A stretch of 64,000 bases of DNA, taken from NCBI RefSeq assembly GCF_027270735.1, contig NZ_JAPWIJ010000001.1, positions 558,001 to 622,000 of the forward strand, in the 5' to 3' direction. The notes beneath the pieces are model-generated. The model saw only the letters and a program-made list of their open reading frames with translations. It was not told the DNA's origin and ran no database searches. Origin of the DNA: Rhodococcus ruber (GTDB taxonomy: Bacteria > Actinomycetota > Actinomycetes > Mycobacteriales > Mycobacteriaceae). A program made the translations under genes and the position numbers. This document shows, one piece after another, positions 33,169-42,700 of this stretch (the stretch's first letter is position 1; the number at the start of each line of letters is the position of its first letter).

Positions 33169-34872
33169 TCATGATGGTAACCCTCGATCGCAATATGTGC
33201 GCCAACCGCCGTACTCGGTGATGTCGGTCCCTCTCTCGGCCGCATCGTGTGCGCAGCAGAACCCGGTGACCCAGCGCCCGTCCGACAACTCGACCGGCCC
33301 GAGGCCCATCGGCGCGGGCAACCCGGCGAGGAAGGTGCCGAGCGCGGCAGCGGACATTCGGTACAGCTCTCCGGCAATGGGTGCGCCGTCCCCTTCCCGC
33401 CGCACCAAACCCGGCTTGGGCGGTGTGGTGTGCAGATCCACGAGTCGATAGTCCGCAGACGTGGTCACCTCGCCGCTGAACCGTGCGCCGCGATCGGTCA
33501 GTTGGTGGTGCACCGGAAAACCGCGCAGGTGCGCTCCTACAGCCAACACCTCGATACCGTCGTCGATCAGCGACGGAGAAGCGATGCCACCCAGTCGAGC
33601 GGCGAGGTCGATCGCGATCTGATCCTCGAACGCGGGGACGACGAACATGACTCCGAACGGACTGCCGTCCGACGTCGGGGCACCGGGAACCGCAACCGCG
33701 GCCATGTCGAGCAGATTGCAGAAGTTGGTGAACGTACCGAGGCGACGATTGATGGCGATCGGATCCGACTGCACCGCAGCGATGGTCGGGTGTTCGGTGG
33801 TGGTGGGCAGCAGTAGACCGTCGAAACCGTTCAGCAGTGCGCGGGCCGCAGTCTCGGCTTCGGCGAGAGCGGCGAGATCGTCCACGTACCGATGCGCGGA
33901 CGGCCCGGCTGCCGATCCGACGATCGCGGCCACCGTGGGGTCGGCCCCGGCAGGCGTGGAGTCGAGGAATTTCCCGACCGCCGAATACCGCTGCGCCACA
34001 ATGGCTCCGTCGTAGAGCAGCGTCGCAGCGTCGAGTAGCCCTGAGATATCGACCTCGACGTGGGTGAAGCCCTTCTCGGCCAGGCCTGCGACCGTCTCCT
34101 CGAATGCCCGACGGTACGCCGGGCTCAACGATGCCAGGTCCTCACCTCGCGGGATGGCAACGCGAGGCGTCGGCGACGCGGCCAGTCGAACGTCGGCGGG
34201 CCAGGCCCGGCTGCGTGGATCGGTGATGGTGGGACCGGTCATGACTTTCATCGCCGCCGTGGCACTGTCGAGATCGGGAGCGAGCACGGTGACGCAGTCG
34301 TAGTCGGCGCACGCGGGCACCACGCCTGTGTTCGGCACGATTCCCAGTGAGGTCTTGATTCCCACCAGGCCGTGGAACGCGGCAGGGACTCGTCCGGAAC
34401 CGGCTGTGTCGGTACCGATTCCGATGTCGGCAATGCCCAGCGCCACCGCGGCAGCAGAGCCGGAGCTGGATCCGCCCGAGACCAGCGTGGGGTCCCAGGC
34501 ACAGCGCACTGCGCCGTACGGACTGCGGGTGCCGACCAGCCCGGTGGCGAACTGATCGAGGTTGGTCTTGCCCAGCACCAGTGCACCCTGGCTCGTCAGT
34601 CGCTCGATGGCAACAGCGGATTCAATGGGCTCATAGGCGAATTCGGGGCAGGCCGCAGTAGTGGGCAGACCGGCGACGTCGATGTTGTCCTTGACGGCAA
34701 CCAGCACACCGGCGAGCGGCAGATCTGCGCCTGCCTCCAGGGCACGTTCGAGAGCCGTGGCCTCGGCCAGTACGTCGTTCTCGTCGCGCAGGGTGATCCA
34801 CACCTCGGGTCGGTCGACCTCCGCGATTCGTTTGTAGGCCTGCAGAACTCGTTCTCGTACCTCAGGCAGCAT
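33169..34872 (-). CDS. atzF: Allophanate hydrolase
   Basis: This 567-aa enzyme has an N-terminal amidase domain with catalytic Lys in [13 protein letters not shown] and the Ser-rich motif [18 protein letters not shown]-terminal domain follows with [31 protein letters not shown] and [13 protein letters not shown]. It hydrolyses allophanate to ammonia and CO2. The ATG at 34872 overlaps the upstream carboxyltransferase gene by 11 nt. As last gene of the operon it would release nitrogen from the product of the upstream proteins. The length matches full-length AtzF. Confidence 0.93.
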   Translation of the reverse strand: MLPEVRERVLQAYKRIAEVDRPEVWITLRDENDVLAEATALERALEAGADLPLAGVLVAVKDNIDVAGLPTTAACPEFAYEPIESAVAIERLTSQGALVLGKTNLDQFATGLVGTRSPYGAVRCAWDPTLVSGGSSSGSAAAVALGIADIGIGTDTAGSGRVPAAFHGLVGIKTSLGIVPNTGVVPACADYDCVTVLAPDLDSATAAMKVMTGPTITDPRSRAWPADVRLAASPTPRVAIPRGEDLASLSPAYRRAFEETVAGLAEKGFTHVEVDISGLLDAATLLYDGAIVAQRYSAVGKFLDSTPAGADPTVAAIVGSAAGPSAHRYVDDLAALAEAETAARALLNGFDGLLLPTTTEHPTIAAVQSDPIAINRRLGTFTNFCNLLDMAAVAVPGAPTSDGSPFGVMFVVPAFEDQIAIDLAARLGGIASPSLIDDGIEVLAVGAHLRGFPVHHQLTDRGARFSGEVTTSADYRLVDLHTTPPKPGLVRREGDGAPIAGELYRMSAAALGTFLAGLPAPMGLGPVELSDGRWVTGFCCAHDAAERGTDITEYGGWRTYCDRGLPS

Positions 34873-36886
34873 CGATCTTGCCTCTCTTGTCGAATTCTCC
34901 GGCTGCCGACCATGCGTCTCGTTCGGCTCCGAAGGCCACGGCCTGCGTCGCGCGGAATTCGGCGATGGAGTCGGCGTTGGTGTCGAGGAAGCTCTCGTGC
35001 TCGGCGAGCGAGAACTCACCGTCGGTGATCTCCACTCCACCGCCGCGGCCTGCTGCCAGATCGGCGCGCAAGTCCATCAGCTCCTCGGGTTCGACCGAGT
35101 ACCAGGAGATTCGGTCGAAGAATCGCAACAGCCACGGGGTTCCTTCCTCGAACGGCCCGCCGCTGTAGGCGGCACTGTGGTTCCACACCTGCGTGGTTCG
35201 GCCGACGAACTGGTATCCGCCGGGGCCTTCCATGCCGTAGATGCACAGGTACGCTCCGCCGATGCCGACGGCGTTCTCCGGCGTCCACGTGCGGGCCGGG
35301 TTGTACTTCGTCGTCACCAGACGGTGCCGCGGGTCCAACGGGGTCGCCACCGGAGCGCCCAAGTACACGTCGCCGAGCCCGAGCACCATGTAGTCGGCGG
35401 CGAAAACAGTGTCGAAAACGTCTGCAACGGAATCGAGTCCGTTCATCCGCCGGATGAACTCGATGTTCCAGGGGCACCACGGGGCGTCGGCGCGCACGCC
35501 GTGCATGTACCGCTGAATTGCTTCGCGGGTCGAGGGGTCGTCCCACGAGAGCGGGAGCCGAACCTGGCGGCTGGGGACCACGAGTTCCGAGGCTGCGGGT
35601 AGATCGTCCTCGACCTCGGCGAGCAGCCCCATCAACGAATCGATCGAGAGCACATCGGGATTCACCTTGACCTGCAGTGAGCGGATGCCGGGGGTCAGAT
35701 CCAGCAGGCCTCGGGGCGCGATGGCCTCGACACGCTGGTGTAGCGCGTGTACCCGTGCTCGCAGGGTGAGGTCGAGTTTCATGTCGCCGTATTCGACGAG
35801 CACGTTGTCGTCACCAGATCGGCGGTAGGTGACGCACGTATCGGCGTCGCGTCGAGCGATGACGCCGTCGTCGCCGTCACCGCCGGCTGAGAAGACCGCG
35901 GGCAGTGATGCGCGCCGGGCGAGGCCGAGCGATCCCAACGGCGCGGTGGCCGCAGCCCGGACCGGAACGAATCGGATGGTGTCTCCGGGACGAAGTTGGC
36001 CGAGCTTCCAGCGTTCGGCCGCGACAACGGTGACGGGACAGACGAATCCGCCGAGACTGGGACCGTCGGGGCCGAGCAGGATCGGGGTATCACCGGTGAA
36101 GTCCAAGGCACCGACGCTGTAGGCGTTGTCGTGGATGTTCGACGGGTGCAATCCGGCCTCGCCGCCGTCGGCGCGAGCCCACTGCGGCTTGGGTCCGATC
36201 AGCCGGACTCCGGTGCGATCGGAATTGAAGTGCACCTCGTAGCGGGTGGCGTAAAGGGTGTCGATGTCGTCGCGGGTGAAGAACTCGGGCGCTCCGTGCG
36301 GGCCTTCGGTGACGGCGATGTCCCACGCGGACGTCAGCACCGGCAGGTGTTCCATGGGGATCGGCCCGAGGACGGCGGAGTTGTCGGAGCGGCCGGCCAG
36401 TCCGATGATGTCGCCCTCGCCTAGGATGCCGCCGCGATGTCCGCCGAACTTACCGAGCGTGAATGTTGCTGCGCTGCCGAGGTAGTCGTCGACGTCGAGG
36501 CCGCCCTGCATCAGGACATACACCCGCAGACCGTGTCCGGTGGTGGTGCCCACGTCCAGTGTTGCTCCGGCAGGTACCAGAACCGGTCGCCACTGCGGGG
36601 CCGGTCGGCCGTCGATGCGCACCGGCACCGCGGCACCGGTCACACAGACGTAGGTATCGGCGTCGAACGTCAATGCCGGCCCGGCCATGGTCGATTCGAG
36701 TCCCGGCGCACCCTCGGGGTTGCCGAGCGCGGTGTTGCCGAGCCGGAACGACAGATCGTCCATCGGTCCCGACGGCGGCACGCCCACCTTCCAATATCCG
36801 ACGCGTCCCGGCCAGTCCTGCACCGTGGTGAGCATTCCGGGCCGCTGCACGGTCATCTTGGCGGCCGTACTGTTCACAGCGTTCAT
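34862..36886 (-). CDS. Urea/guanidine carboxylase-like carboxyltransferase, lacking biotin carboxylase and biotin-carrier domains
   Basis: This 674-aa protein equals only the middle of a urea or guanidine carboxylase. Residues 10-310 are the CT_A_B (KipA-like) domain, from [20 protein letters not shown] to [12 protein letters not shown]. Residues 350-640 are the CT_C_D (KipI-like) domain, with [20 protein letters not shown] and [20 protein letters not shown]. It ends at the linker that normally precedes the biotin carrier ([18 protein letters not shown], then a stop after DKRGKIDAA). No BC domain is encoded in the window. It overlaps both neighbours. Either biotin parts act from elsewhere or the chemistry differs. 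Confidence 0.85.
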   Translation of the reverse strand: MNAVNSTAAKMTVQRPGMLTTVQDWPGRVGYWKVGVPPSGPMDDLSFRLGNTALGNPEGAPGLESTMAGPALTFDADTYVCVTGAAVPVRIDGRPAPQWRPVLVPAGATLDVGTTTGHGLRVYVLMQGGLDVDDYLGSAATFTLGKFGGHRGGILGEGDIIGLAGRSDNSAVLGPIPMEHLPVLTSAWDIAVTEGPHGAPEFFTRDDIDTLYATRYEVHFNSDRTGVRLIGPKPQWARADGGEAGLHPSNIHDNAYSVGALDFTGDTPILLGPDGPSLGGFVCPVTVVAAERWKLGQLRPGDTIRFVPVRAAATAPLGSLGLARRASLPAVFSAGGDGDDGVIARRDADTCVTYRRSGDDNVLVEYGDMKLDLTLRARVHALHQRVEAIAPRGLLDLTPGIRSLQVKVNPDVLSIDSLMGLLAEVEDDLPAASELVVPSRQVRLPLSWDDPSTREAIQRYMHGVRADAPWCPWNIEFIRRMNGLDSVADVFDTVFAADYMVLGLGDVYLGAPVATPLDPRHRLVTTKYNPARTWTPENAVGIGGAYLCIYGMEGPGGYQFVGRTTQVWNHSAAYSGGPFEEGTPWLLRFFDRISWYSVEPEELMDLRADLAAGRGGGVEITDGEFSLAEHESFLDTNADSIAEFRATQAVAFGAERDAWSAAGEFDKRGKIDAA

Positions 36887-37551
36887 GCTCGACCCGACTC
36901 TCGCGTCACGATCATCTGCACTGCAGTGGGATCGAATCCGTTGCAGGGGTTGTTGATCTGCGGGCAGTTGGACACCAGCACCAGCGTGTCGATCTCGGCA
37001 CGCAGCGACAGCTTCTTGCCGGGAGCCGACAAGCCGTCGACGATTCCGAGGGTGCCGTCCGCGTCGACGGGGACGTTCATGAAGAAGTTGATGTTGGGGG
37101 CCAGGTCTCGCTTGCCGAGACCCCACTTGGAACCCTCGATGAGGAAGTTCTCGACGCACGCGTGCTGGTGCTGGGTGTGGTGGCCGTAACGCAGGGTGTT
37201 CGATTCCTTGGAGCAGGCACCACCCACGGTGTCGTGGTTGCCGACCTCGTCCTCGACTATGGTCATCAGCGGTGTCGAATCATCGGTGCGCAGAACGGTT
37301 CCGGTGGTGAGGAACAGGTTCTGTTGCGCGGTGACCGTCGCGGCCGCGGAGTACCGGAGCGAGTGGTCGTGAGCCCCGTACAGCAGAGTGTCGACGGCCT
37401 GATTACCGTAGAGGTCGACGATGGTCAGGACGTCACCGGCCTCGACGACTGCGGACCAGGGCCCGAACGCGGGCGCGATTTCGTCTCGTACGATCGTGGT
37501 CTCGAGGGTGCTGGTGGTCACTGCACTGGTAGTCACTGCGCTGCCTTCCAT
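36883..37551 (-). CDS. DUF1989 family protein (urea amidolyase-associated protein 2 type)
   Basis: This 222-aa protein has the DUF1989 hallmarks: [37 protein letters not shown] and [35 protein letters not shown]. The paired proteins of this type next to carboxylases and allophanate hydrolase have been shown to form a carboxyguanidine deiminase in the guanidine pathway. It overlaps the other DUF1989 gene and the carboxyltransferase gene. It would be one subunit of that two-protein enzyme. Confidence 0.85.
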   Translation of the reverse strand: MEGSAVTTSAVTTSTLETTIVRDEIAPAFGPWSAVVEAGDVLTIVDLYGNQAVDTLLYGAHDHSLRYSAAATVTAQQNLFLTTGTVLRTDDSTPLMTIVEDEVGNHDTVGGACSKESNTLRYGHHTQHQHACVENFLIEGSKWGLGKRDLAPNINFFMNVPVDADGTLGIVDGLSAPGKKLSLRAEIDTLVLVSNCPQINNPCNGFDPTAVQMIVTRESGRA

Positions 37552-38315
37552 GCGTTCTCGGTGTTCTGTACTGCGCGCTGGTATTCCGGTTCCGTGTTGT
37601 CGAGGGCGAGCAGCTCTTCGGGTGCCTTCCAGGCCAGTACGTCGAGCGTCGTCGTGGGGTACTCGGGGCTGGGGTCGAGTGGGTGAGCGGTGTTGGCGAG
37701 CAACACGATCACCGGCAGGTGGATGAGCAGGTCGACCGAGCGGCCCCGTCCTGCCGAGCCGGTGCTGACGAGGCTCCCGTCCGCTTCGACGGTGACTCCG
37801 TGGAAGAACGACAGGGACGGCGCGACATCCCGCGGTTCCAGTCCGTGCTTGGCTGCGGCAAGGGTGAACAGTTCACGTCCGGCCGGTGCCGGCGAATGTG
37901 GCCCGTTCACTCCGTATTTGGCGATGTTCGTGGCGGATGACGTCGCGCCGCACAGTGCGTCGTGGTGGCCGGACGTGTCGTCGACGATGGTCGCCAGCAC
38001 ACGACCCTGGTCCGAGAGCAGGGGGTGGCCTGCGCTCAGGTACGCCTGCCACGGAACCTTGACGGTGTCGGCGCTGTTGAGCCGTTCCCACGGCGCGTCG
38101 ACGCGATAGAGCAACAGATTGGCGCAGGCAGCACCGTCCACGTCGACGAGACGCAGGCGGGTTCCGCGGGCGAGGACCTTGGTGGTGTAGCTTCCGCCTG
38201 GCACCGATTCGGCCCAGGTGAGTTCCGAGATACCCTCCGGTGCTGTGGGTGCGGGCGCGACGGTCGCCTGGGACCGTGCGTGTTCCTTGGCGGAATACGT
38301 TGTTGCGGTGCTCAT
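37533..38315 (-). CDS. DUF1989 family protein (urea amidolyase-associated protein 1 type)
   Basis: This 260-aa partner protein shares the same core: GTRLRLVDVDGAACANLLLY, IVDDTSGHHDALCGATS and LSFFHGVTVEADGSL, with RSVDLLIHLPVIVLLANTAH. The shared GxHDxxxGxxS segment in both genes marks them as homologous subunits. Its start lies 6 nt from the permease stop, and it overlaps the second DUF1989 gene by 19 nt. With allophanate hydrolase it suggests guanidine or urea-derivative breakdown. Confidence 0.85.
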   Translation of the reverse strand: MSTATTYSAKEHARSQATVAPAPTAPEGISELTWAESVPGGSYTTKVLARGTRLRLVDVDGAACANLLLYRVDAPWERLNSADTVKVPWQAYLSAGHPLLSDQGRVLATIVDDTSGHHDALCGATSSATNIAKYGVNGPHSPAPAGRELFTLAAAKHGLEPRDVAPSLSFFHGVTVEADGSLVSTGSAGRGRSVDLLIHLPVIVLLANTAHPLDPSPEYPTTTLDVLAWKAPEELLALDNTEPEYQRAVQNTENAWKAAQ

Positions 38316-38321
38316 GAGAGT

Positions 38322-39869
38322 TCAGGCTCCGATCGTGACGGGCTTGGGGTGGGCTTTGCCGTGGGGCAGGCAGGCGATACCCACGACGATCACTGCGAGG
38401 ACGGTCAAAGGTGCGGCCCACCGCAGCAGTGGGAATTCGCCGGTGGGGTCGAAGATCTCGGCCCGCGGCCAAGACAGGTTGATCACCATCAGGCCCCCGT
38501 AGAGAACTGCGGCGATGTTGACGGGCAGGCCCAGTCGGCCGAGGGTGAAGAGCTTCTCGCCGTCGGCGTCTTTCTGCACTCCGCCGTGCGGCCATCCCTT
38601 GAGTCGCTGGATCAGCAGTGGGACGGTGACCATCATGTACGCGAGGTAGATCAGCACGATGCAGACGCTCGACAGCGTGGTGAAGATCGCGGAGTTGCCG
38701 ACGTTGACCGCCAGGATCGCGATGCAGGCGAGACCGATGAGCACCGAGGGTGCAATGGGGGTTCCGGTGCGCGAGTTCACCTTCGCCAACGCGGCGGACG
38801 CGGGAAGTCGACCGTCACGGGCCATGGAGAACATCAGCCGCGAGGCCGCGGTCTGGATCGCGAGGGTGCAGATGAACACGGCAATGGCGACGTCGACGAG
38901 CAGGACCTTGCCCCACGGCGAGGTGAGGATCGAGTCGATGACGTACGGAAGGCCCTGCGTCGCAAGCTCACCGTCGGTGAGACTGGGAGCGGCCATCAGT
39001 GCGCCGACGATCATCAGGCCACCGCCGAGTGCCGATGCCGAGAGGGCGAGGCGGATGGTGCGCGGTGCGACGCGTCGGGGATTGCGGGTTTCCTCGGCGA
39101 GTTCGCCTGCCGAGCCGAAGCCGACCATGACGTAGGCGGCCATCAGGCCCGAGATGATCCATGCGCCGATGTAACCGGGATCTGCTCCGGCACTTCCGGT
39201 ATCGAAGACCACCTGCGGTCCGCGCTCGGCATGGGTGAAGAACACCAGCACCAGCGCGATGACGCCGACGATCTCGCAGGTGACGCCGATGCTGTTGATG
39301 CGCGACATCCAGTTCACGCCGATGCAGTTGATCGTGGTGGTGAGTACCAGCAGAATCGATCCGAGCACAACGGCATTCGCAGCTCCGCTCGACGAGGTGA
39401 GCGCGGTGTCCTCACCGATGAACTGGAATCCGCCCCAGATGCTGGGGAGGACGACCTGCAATGCGATGGCAGCGGCGGAGGCGGTGACGATCTGCGCGAT
39501 GATCATGAACCATCCGGCGAACCACCCGACCAGTTCGCCGCCCATGCGCCGTGACCAGTGGTAGATGGCACCCGAGATGGGATAGCGGGCTGCGAGTTCG
39601 GCGAAGTTGAGGGCCACCATGAACTGGCCGAGGAACACCAGCGGCCAGGTGAGAAAGAAGGCCGGGCCGCCGAAGCTGAAGCCGAGGCCGAAGAGCTGGA
39701 AGATGGTGGTGAGGATCGAGACGAACGAGAAGCCGGCGGCGAACGACGCGTACTTGCCGAGACTGCGGTGCAGCTGCTGGTCGTAGCCGAGGGCGGCCAG
39801 GTCCGAATGGTCCGTCGTGCGAACCGGTTCCGATCCCGCGCCGGGGGCCGGCAATGTTGTCGAGCTCAT
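38322..39869 (-). CDS. APC family permease
   Basis: This 515-aa transporter has about 12 membrane spans, beginning after a hydrophilic 45-residue N-terminus (RTTDHSDLAALGYDQQLHRS). GKYASFAAGFSFVSILTTIF is the first span and GFGSAGELAEETRNPRRVAP is the conserved cytosolic loop of APC transporters. It is the first gene of the operon and should import the substrate (guanidine, urea or an amine). The ATG at 39869 follows a GGAG site. Genes of this type accompany urea amidolyase loci. Confidence 0.9.
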   Translation of the reverse strand: MSSTTLPAPGAGSEPVRTTDHSDLAALGYDQQLHRSLGKYASFAAGFSFVSILTTIFQLFGLGFSFGGPAFFLTWPLVFLGQFMVALNFAELAARYPISGAIYHWSRRMGGELVGWFAGWFMIIAQIVTASAAAIALQVVLPSIWGGFQFIGEDTALTSSSGAANAVVLGSILLVLTTTINCIGVNWMSRINSIGVTCEIVGVIALVLVFFTHAERGPQVVFDTGSAGADPGYIGAWIISGLMAAYVMVGFGSAGELAEETRNPRRVAPRTIRLALSASALGGGLMIVGALMAAPSLTDGELATQGLPYVIDSILTSPWGKVLLVDVAIAVFICTLAIQTAASRLMFSMARDGRLPASAALAKVNSRTGTPIAPSVLIGLACIAILAVNVGNSAIFTTLSSVCIVLIYLAYMMVTVPLLIQRLKGWPHGGVQKDADGEKLFTLGRLGLPVNIAAVLYGGLMVINLSWPRAEIFDPTGEFPLLRWAAPLTVLAVIVVGIACLPHGKAHPKPVTIGA

Positions 39870-39981
39870 GTTCACTCCTACGGGCGAGGTGGGTGGTGAG
39901 TGACCGCCCGCTGCATCGCCGAGGCGGGTTTCTGTCAGTTGATAGTTTTCGGCGCCGCCGTTCCCGGGCGGTGTCCGTCGT

Positions 39982-39997
39982 GAAACAAGCTCGTTTC
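39982..39997. promoter_or_regulatory. Imperfect 16-bp palindrome upstream of the permease operon
   Basis: GAAACAAGCTCGTTTC is palindromic except for the pair at positions 6 and 11. It lies in the 187-nt divergent spacer between the permease operon (start 39869) and the TetR gene (start 40057), 113 nt from the permease start and 60 nt from the TetR start. TetR-family proteins bind sites of this size, so it is a candidate operator for the adjacent regulator. No guanidine riboswitch of the ykkC type was recognisable by eye in this spacer. Confidence 0.45.
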
Positions 39998-40056
39998 GTC
40001 TATTTCGATCAGATGACAGAAATCTCACCGTCACGTGGACCTGACAAGATGCAGTC

Positions 40057-40758
40057 ATGACCGGCGCAGGCAGACCGAGGTTGAGCACAAAGAAGCGGCC
40101 CGGCGACACCGCTCGCGAGGAGATACTCGACGCCTCGGCCGAGCTGTTCACCACCCGCGGCTTCACCAACACCTCGACTCGCGTCATCGCCGAGGCCGTC
40201 GGATTGCGTCAGGCCTCGCTCTATCACCACTTCGCCACCAAGGACGACATCCTCGACGCACTTCTCAGCGGCACCGTCGACGCGCCGTTGGCCGTTGCGC
40301 AGCGAATCCGCGATTCCGGGGCCGAGGCCTCGACCCAGATGTACGCGCTCGCCTACTTCGACGCCGGGCAGCTCGCCGCGTCCACCTGGAACCTGGGCGC
40401 GCTGTACCTGCTCCCCGAGCTGCGCAGCGAGCGCTTCGAGACCTTCCGCGTCCATCGGTACACGCTGATGAGTCTGTATGCGGCCATAGCGTCGGACACG
40501 CTTGTGCAACTCGACTCCGAACGTCGACCTGGCACGGAAGACCTGCCGTTTCGCCTGGTGGAGACCGTAGTGAATGCGCGCGCCGACCGCGAAAACGGAC
40601 GCCGCGACCCGACGGCGGATGCGGCGGGGATCGCCGAGGCCGCCCTGCGGGTGCTCGGCTGGACAGGGGACGTCACGGGGTTGCACCGGAGTGCGGAGGC
40701 CCTGCTCGAGGCGTTCGTCGGAATAGTCGAGCATCGTCGGTCCTTGCATTCGACATGA
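40057..40758 (+). CDS. TetR family transcriptional regulator
   Basis: This is a 233-aa regulator. Its N-terminal helix-turn-helix reads NTSTRVIAEAVGLRQASLYH followed by HFATKDDILDALL, preceded by REEILDASAELFTTRGF. The C-terminal ligand domain is unremarkable. It is divergent from the permease operon and probably controls it. The stop overlaps the next SDR gene (ATGA). The ATG has only a weak upstream hexamer and no clear ribosome site. Confidence 0.9.
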   Translation: MTGAGRPRLSTKKRPGDTAREEILDASAELFTTRGFTNTSTRVIAEAVGLRQASLYHHFATKDDILDALLSGTVDAPLAVAQRIRDSGAEASTQMYALAYFDAGQLAASTWNLGALYLLPELRSERFETFRVHRYTLMSLYAAIASDTLVQLDSERRPGTEDLPFRLVETVVNARADRENGRRDPTADAAGIAEAALRVLGWTGDVTGLHRSAEALLEAFVGIVEHRRSLHST

Positions 40759-41420
40759 CGTCCATAGCAATAGTCGGAGCAGGTGCAGGTCTCGGAGCAG
40801 CAGTGGCGCGTAAGTTCGGCGCGCAGGGCTTCTCGGTCGGCCTCATCTCCCGCAACCAGTCCCGTGTCGACGCGCTCGCTGATCAGCTGGTGGCCGACGG
40901 TGTATCCGCCAAGGGCTTCGCCGCCGACGTGCGCGACCCGGCCTCGATCGCCGCGGCCTTGGAGCAGGTCACCGAAACGCTCGGCCCCATCGAGGTGCTG
41001 CAGTACAGCCCGCTCCCGCAGAAGGACTTCATGCGGCCCGTACTCGAGACCACCCCGGCAGACATGGCGGGCCCGGTCGAGTTCTCCATCTACGGATCGA
41101 TCGCTGCCGTCCATCAGGTGTTGCCGGGGATGCGGTTCCTCGGCGAGAACAAAGGCACGATCCTGTTCGTCAACGGCGGCTCGGCGGTGAAGCCCGGTCG
41201 TACGGTCACCGGCACGTCCATCGCGTTCGCAGGCCAGGCCGCGTATGCACAGCTGCTCAACGAGGAGTTGGCCGCGGAGGGAATCCAGGTGTCGCAGTTG
41301 ATCATCGGTGGAGCCATCGATGCCGACGATCCGAAGAAGAGCCCCGAGGCTCTCGCCGAGCAGCTGTGGAGTCTGCACACCGAACGGAACAGGTTCCGGG
41401 TTCAAATCTCGGCTGACTAG
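40755..41420 (+). CDS. SDR-like protein lacking the Tyr-x-x-x-Lys pair
   Basis: This 221-aa Rossmann protein has GAGAGLGAAVARKFGAQGF, the GxGxGLG NAD(P) motif, and acidic GFAADVRDPASIAAAL. The segment where YxxxK is expected reads GTSIAFAGQAAYAQLLNEEL: the Tyr is followed by AQLL and no Lys. It may therefore be a binding protein or use another residue. It is coupled to the TetR gene by an ATGA overlap. Related proteins are annotated as SDR oxidoreductases. Function unknown. Confidence 0.82.
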   Translation: MTSIAIVGAGAGLGAAVARKFGAQGFSVGLISRNQSRVDALADQLVADGVSAKGFAADVRDPASIAAALEQVTETLGPIEVLQYSPLPQKDFMRPVLETTPADMAGPVEFSIYGSIAAVHQVLPGMRFLGENKGTILFVNGGSAVKPGRTVTGTSIAFAGQAAYAQLLNEELAAEGIQVSQLIIGGAIDADDPKKSPEALAEQLWSLHTERNRFRVQISAD

Positions 41421-41430
41421 GCTTGCCGGC

Positions 41431-41871
41431 ATGACATCGCTGCCCGACTGGGCTCAGAGCCTGCACCTTGCACCCCACCCGGAGGGTGGTTGGTTCAAGG
41501 AGACCTGGCGCAGCGAGGTCACGATTCCACAGACATCTCTGCCCGCCGGTTATCCCGGCCCGCGCGCGGCGGGTACGGCAATCCTGTTCTTGCTGATGCC
41601 CGGTCAGCAGTCGGCCTGGCACACTGTTCGCGGCACCGAGATGTGGCTCTACCACCGAGGAAGTCCAGTGCAGCTGGACCTCGGCGGCGCAGCTGACAAA
41701 CCGGGTGAGGCGACCTCGCTGCTGGTTGCGCCCGAATCTCCGCAGCAGATCGTGCCACCGTTGGTCTGGCAGCGGGCGCAGCCGGTGGGCGACGAACCGA
41801 GCCTGGTGAGCTGCATCGTCACTCCCGGATTCGATTTCGAGGACTTCCGGCTCGAGGACTCCCATGGGTAG
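41431..41871 (+). CDS. Cupin (DUF985) family protein
   Basis: This 146-aa protein has the cupin_5 pattern: LHLAPHPEGGWFKETWRS, AGTAILFLLMPGQQSAWHTV, GTEMWLYHRGSP, and the late PLVWQRAQPVGDEPSLVSCI. The histidines in HPEGG, WHTV and YHRG could bind a metal. TAGGCT (41418-41423) is 7 nt from the ATG and no Shine-Dalgarno is seen, matching the leaderless pattern. Its end overlaps the next gene by 8 nt. Role unknown. Confidence 0.85.
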   Translation: MTSLPDWAQSLHLAPHPEGGWFKETWRSEVTIPQTSLPAGYPGPRAAGTAILFLLMPGQQSAWHTVRGTEMWLYHRGSPVQLDLGGAADKPGEATSLLVAPESPQQIVPPLVWQRAQPVGDEPSLVSCIVTPGFDFEDFRLEDSHG

Positions 41872-42688
41872 GAAGCGGGCGACGCCGTCTGCCGGCTCTC
41901 TGCAACCCGGCGTGTTCGAGATCGATTCGGGCACCTGTGAATTGGTGCGCGACACCTTCTCGGACGACGGGTGGGTCGTCAACGTCAACGATGTTCCGAG
42001 TTCGCACATCGACATGAACGACCCCACGGTGCTCGAGTTCGAGTACATGCGGTGGATCTCGGGACTGGTTCGTGCGCAGTGGGATTCGACCTTCTCGCTG
42101 CGGGCGCTGCATCTCGGGGGCGGGGCCTGCACGCTGGCACGCTCGTTCACCGCCGAATTTCCCGGTGCGCGTCAGGTGGTCGTGGAGCTCGATGGGAAGC
42201 TCTCGGAGCTGGTGCGCGAATGGTTCGACCTACCGCGGGCACCGTTGCTGCGCATACGCGTCGGCGAGGCCAGAGCGGTCACTGAAACTCTGAGCGAGAA
42301 CAGTCGTGACCTGATCGTGCGAGATGTGTTCGCCGGAGCCACAACTCCGGCCCCGCTGCTCACCGCCGAATTCACCACCCATGTCCGACGCGTCCTCTCA
42401 CCCGGCGGCATGTACGTCGTCAACTGCGGTGACCGCCGGGACCTGTCGCTCGCGAAGCAGGAGGCGTCGACCATCGGAAGTATCTTTCCGCACACGGCGA
42501 TCGTCGCGGATCCGGCGATGCTCAAGGGCAGGCGTTACGGCAACATCATCATCGCCGGCAGCGACGTCCCGATCGGGGATTCCCCGGCATTGGCCCGTGA
42601 ACTACTCGGCGGCGCAGTTCCGGCACACGTGTGGTTGACCGATGAGGTCACAGCTTTCGCACGTGATGCGAAGGTGTTGCGGGATTGA
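41864..42688 (+). CDS. Spermidine synthase-like methyltransferase-fold protein
   Basis: This is a 274-aa protein with the spermidine-synthase fold: LRALHLGGGACTLARSFTAE, RQVVVELDGKLSELV with the ribose-binding acidic residue, and LSENSRDLIVRDVFAGATTP leading to FTTHVRRVLSPGGMYVVNCG. It lacks N-terminal membrane spans. Actinobacterial members of this type are often not true polyamine synthases. It overlaps the cupin gene. Substrate unknown. Confidence 0.83.
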   Translation: MGRKRATPSAGSLQPGVFEIDSGTCELVRDTFSDDGWVVNVNDVPSSHIDMNDPTVLEFEYMRWISGLVRAQWDSTFSLRALHLGGGACTLARSFTAEFPGARQVVVELDGKLSELVREWFDLPRAPLLRIRVGEARAVTETLSENSRDLIVRDVFAGATTPAPLLTAEFTTHVRRVLSPGGMYVVNCGDRRDLSLAKQEASTIGSIFPHTAIVADPAMLKGRRYGNIIIAGSDVPIGDSPALARELLGGAVPAHVWLTDEVTAFARDAKVLRD

Positions 42689-42700
42689 GGCGCTGCAACA

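Noticed and set aside
37962-39554. Long plus-strand frame (530 codons) opposite the permease and DUF1989 genes
   Set aside because: Composition is typical of an antisense shadow (Asp, His, Gly, Arg rich, no motif), while the opposite strand carries clear conserved proteins.
39870-40056. Guanidine riboswitch upstream of the permease
   Set aside because: The conserved guanidine-I elements were not found by eye; a covariance scan would be needed for certainty.
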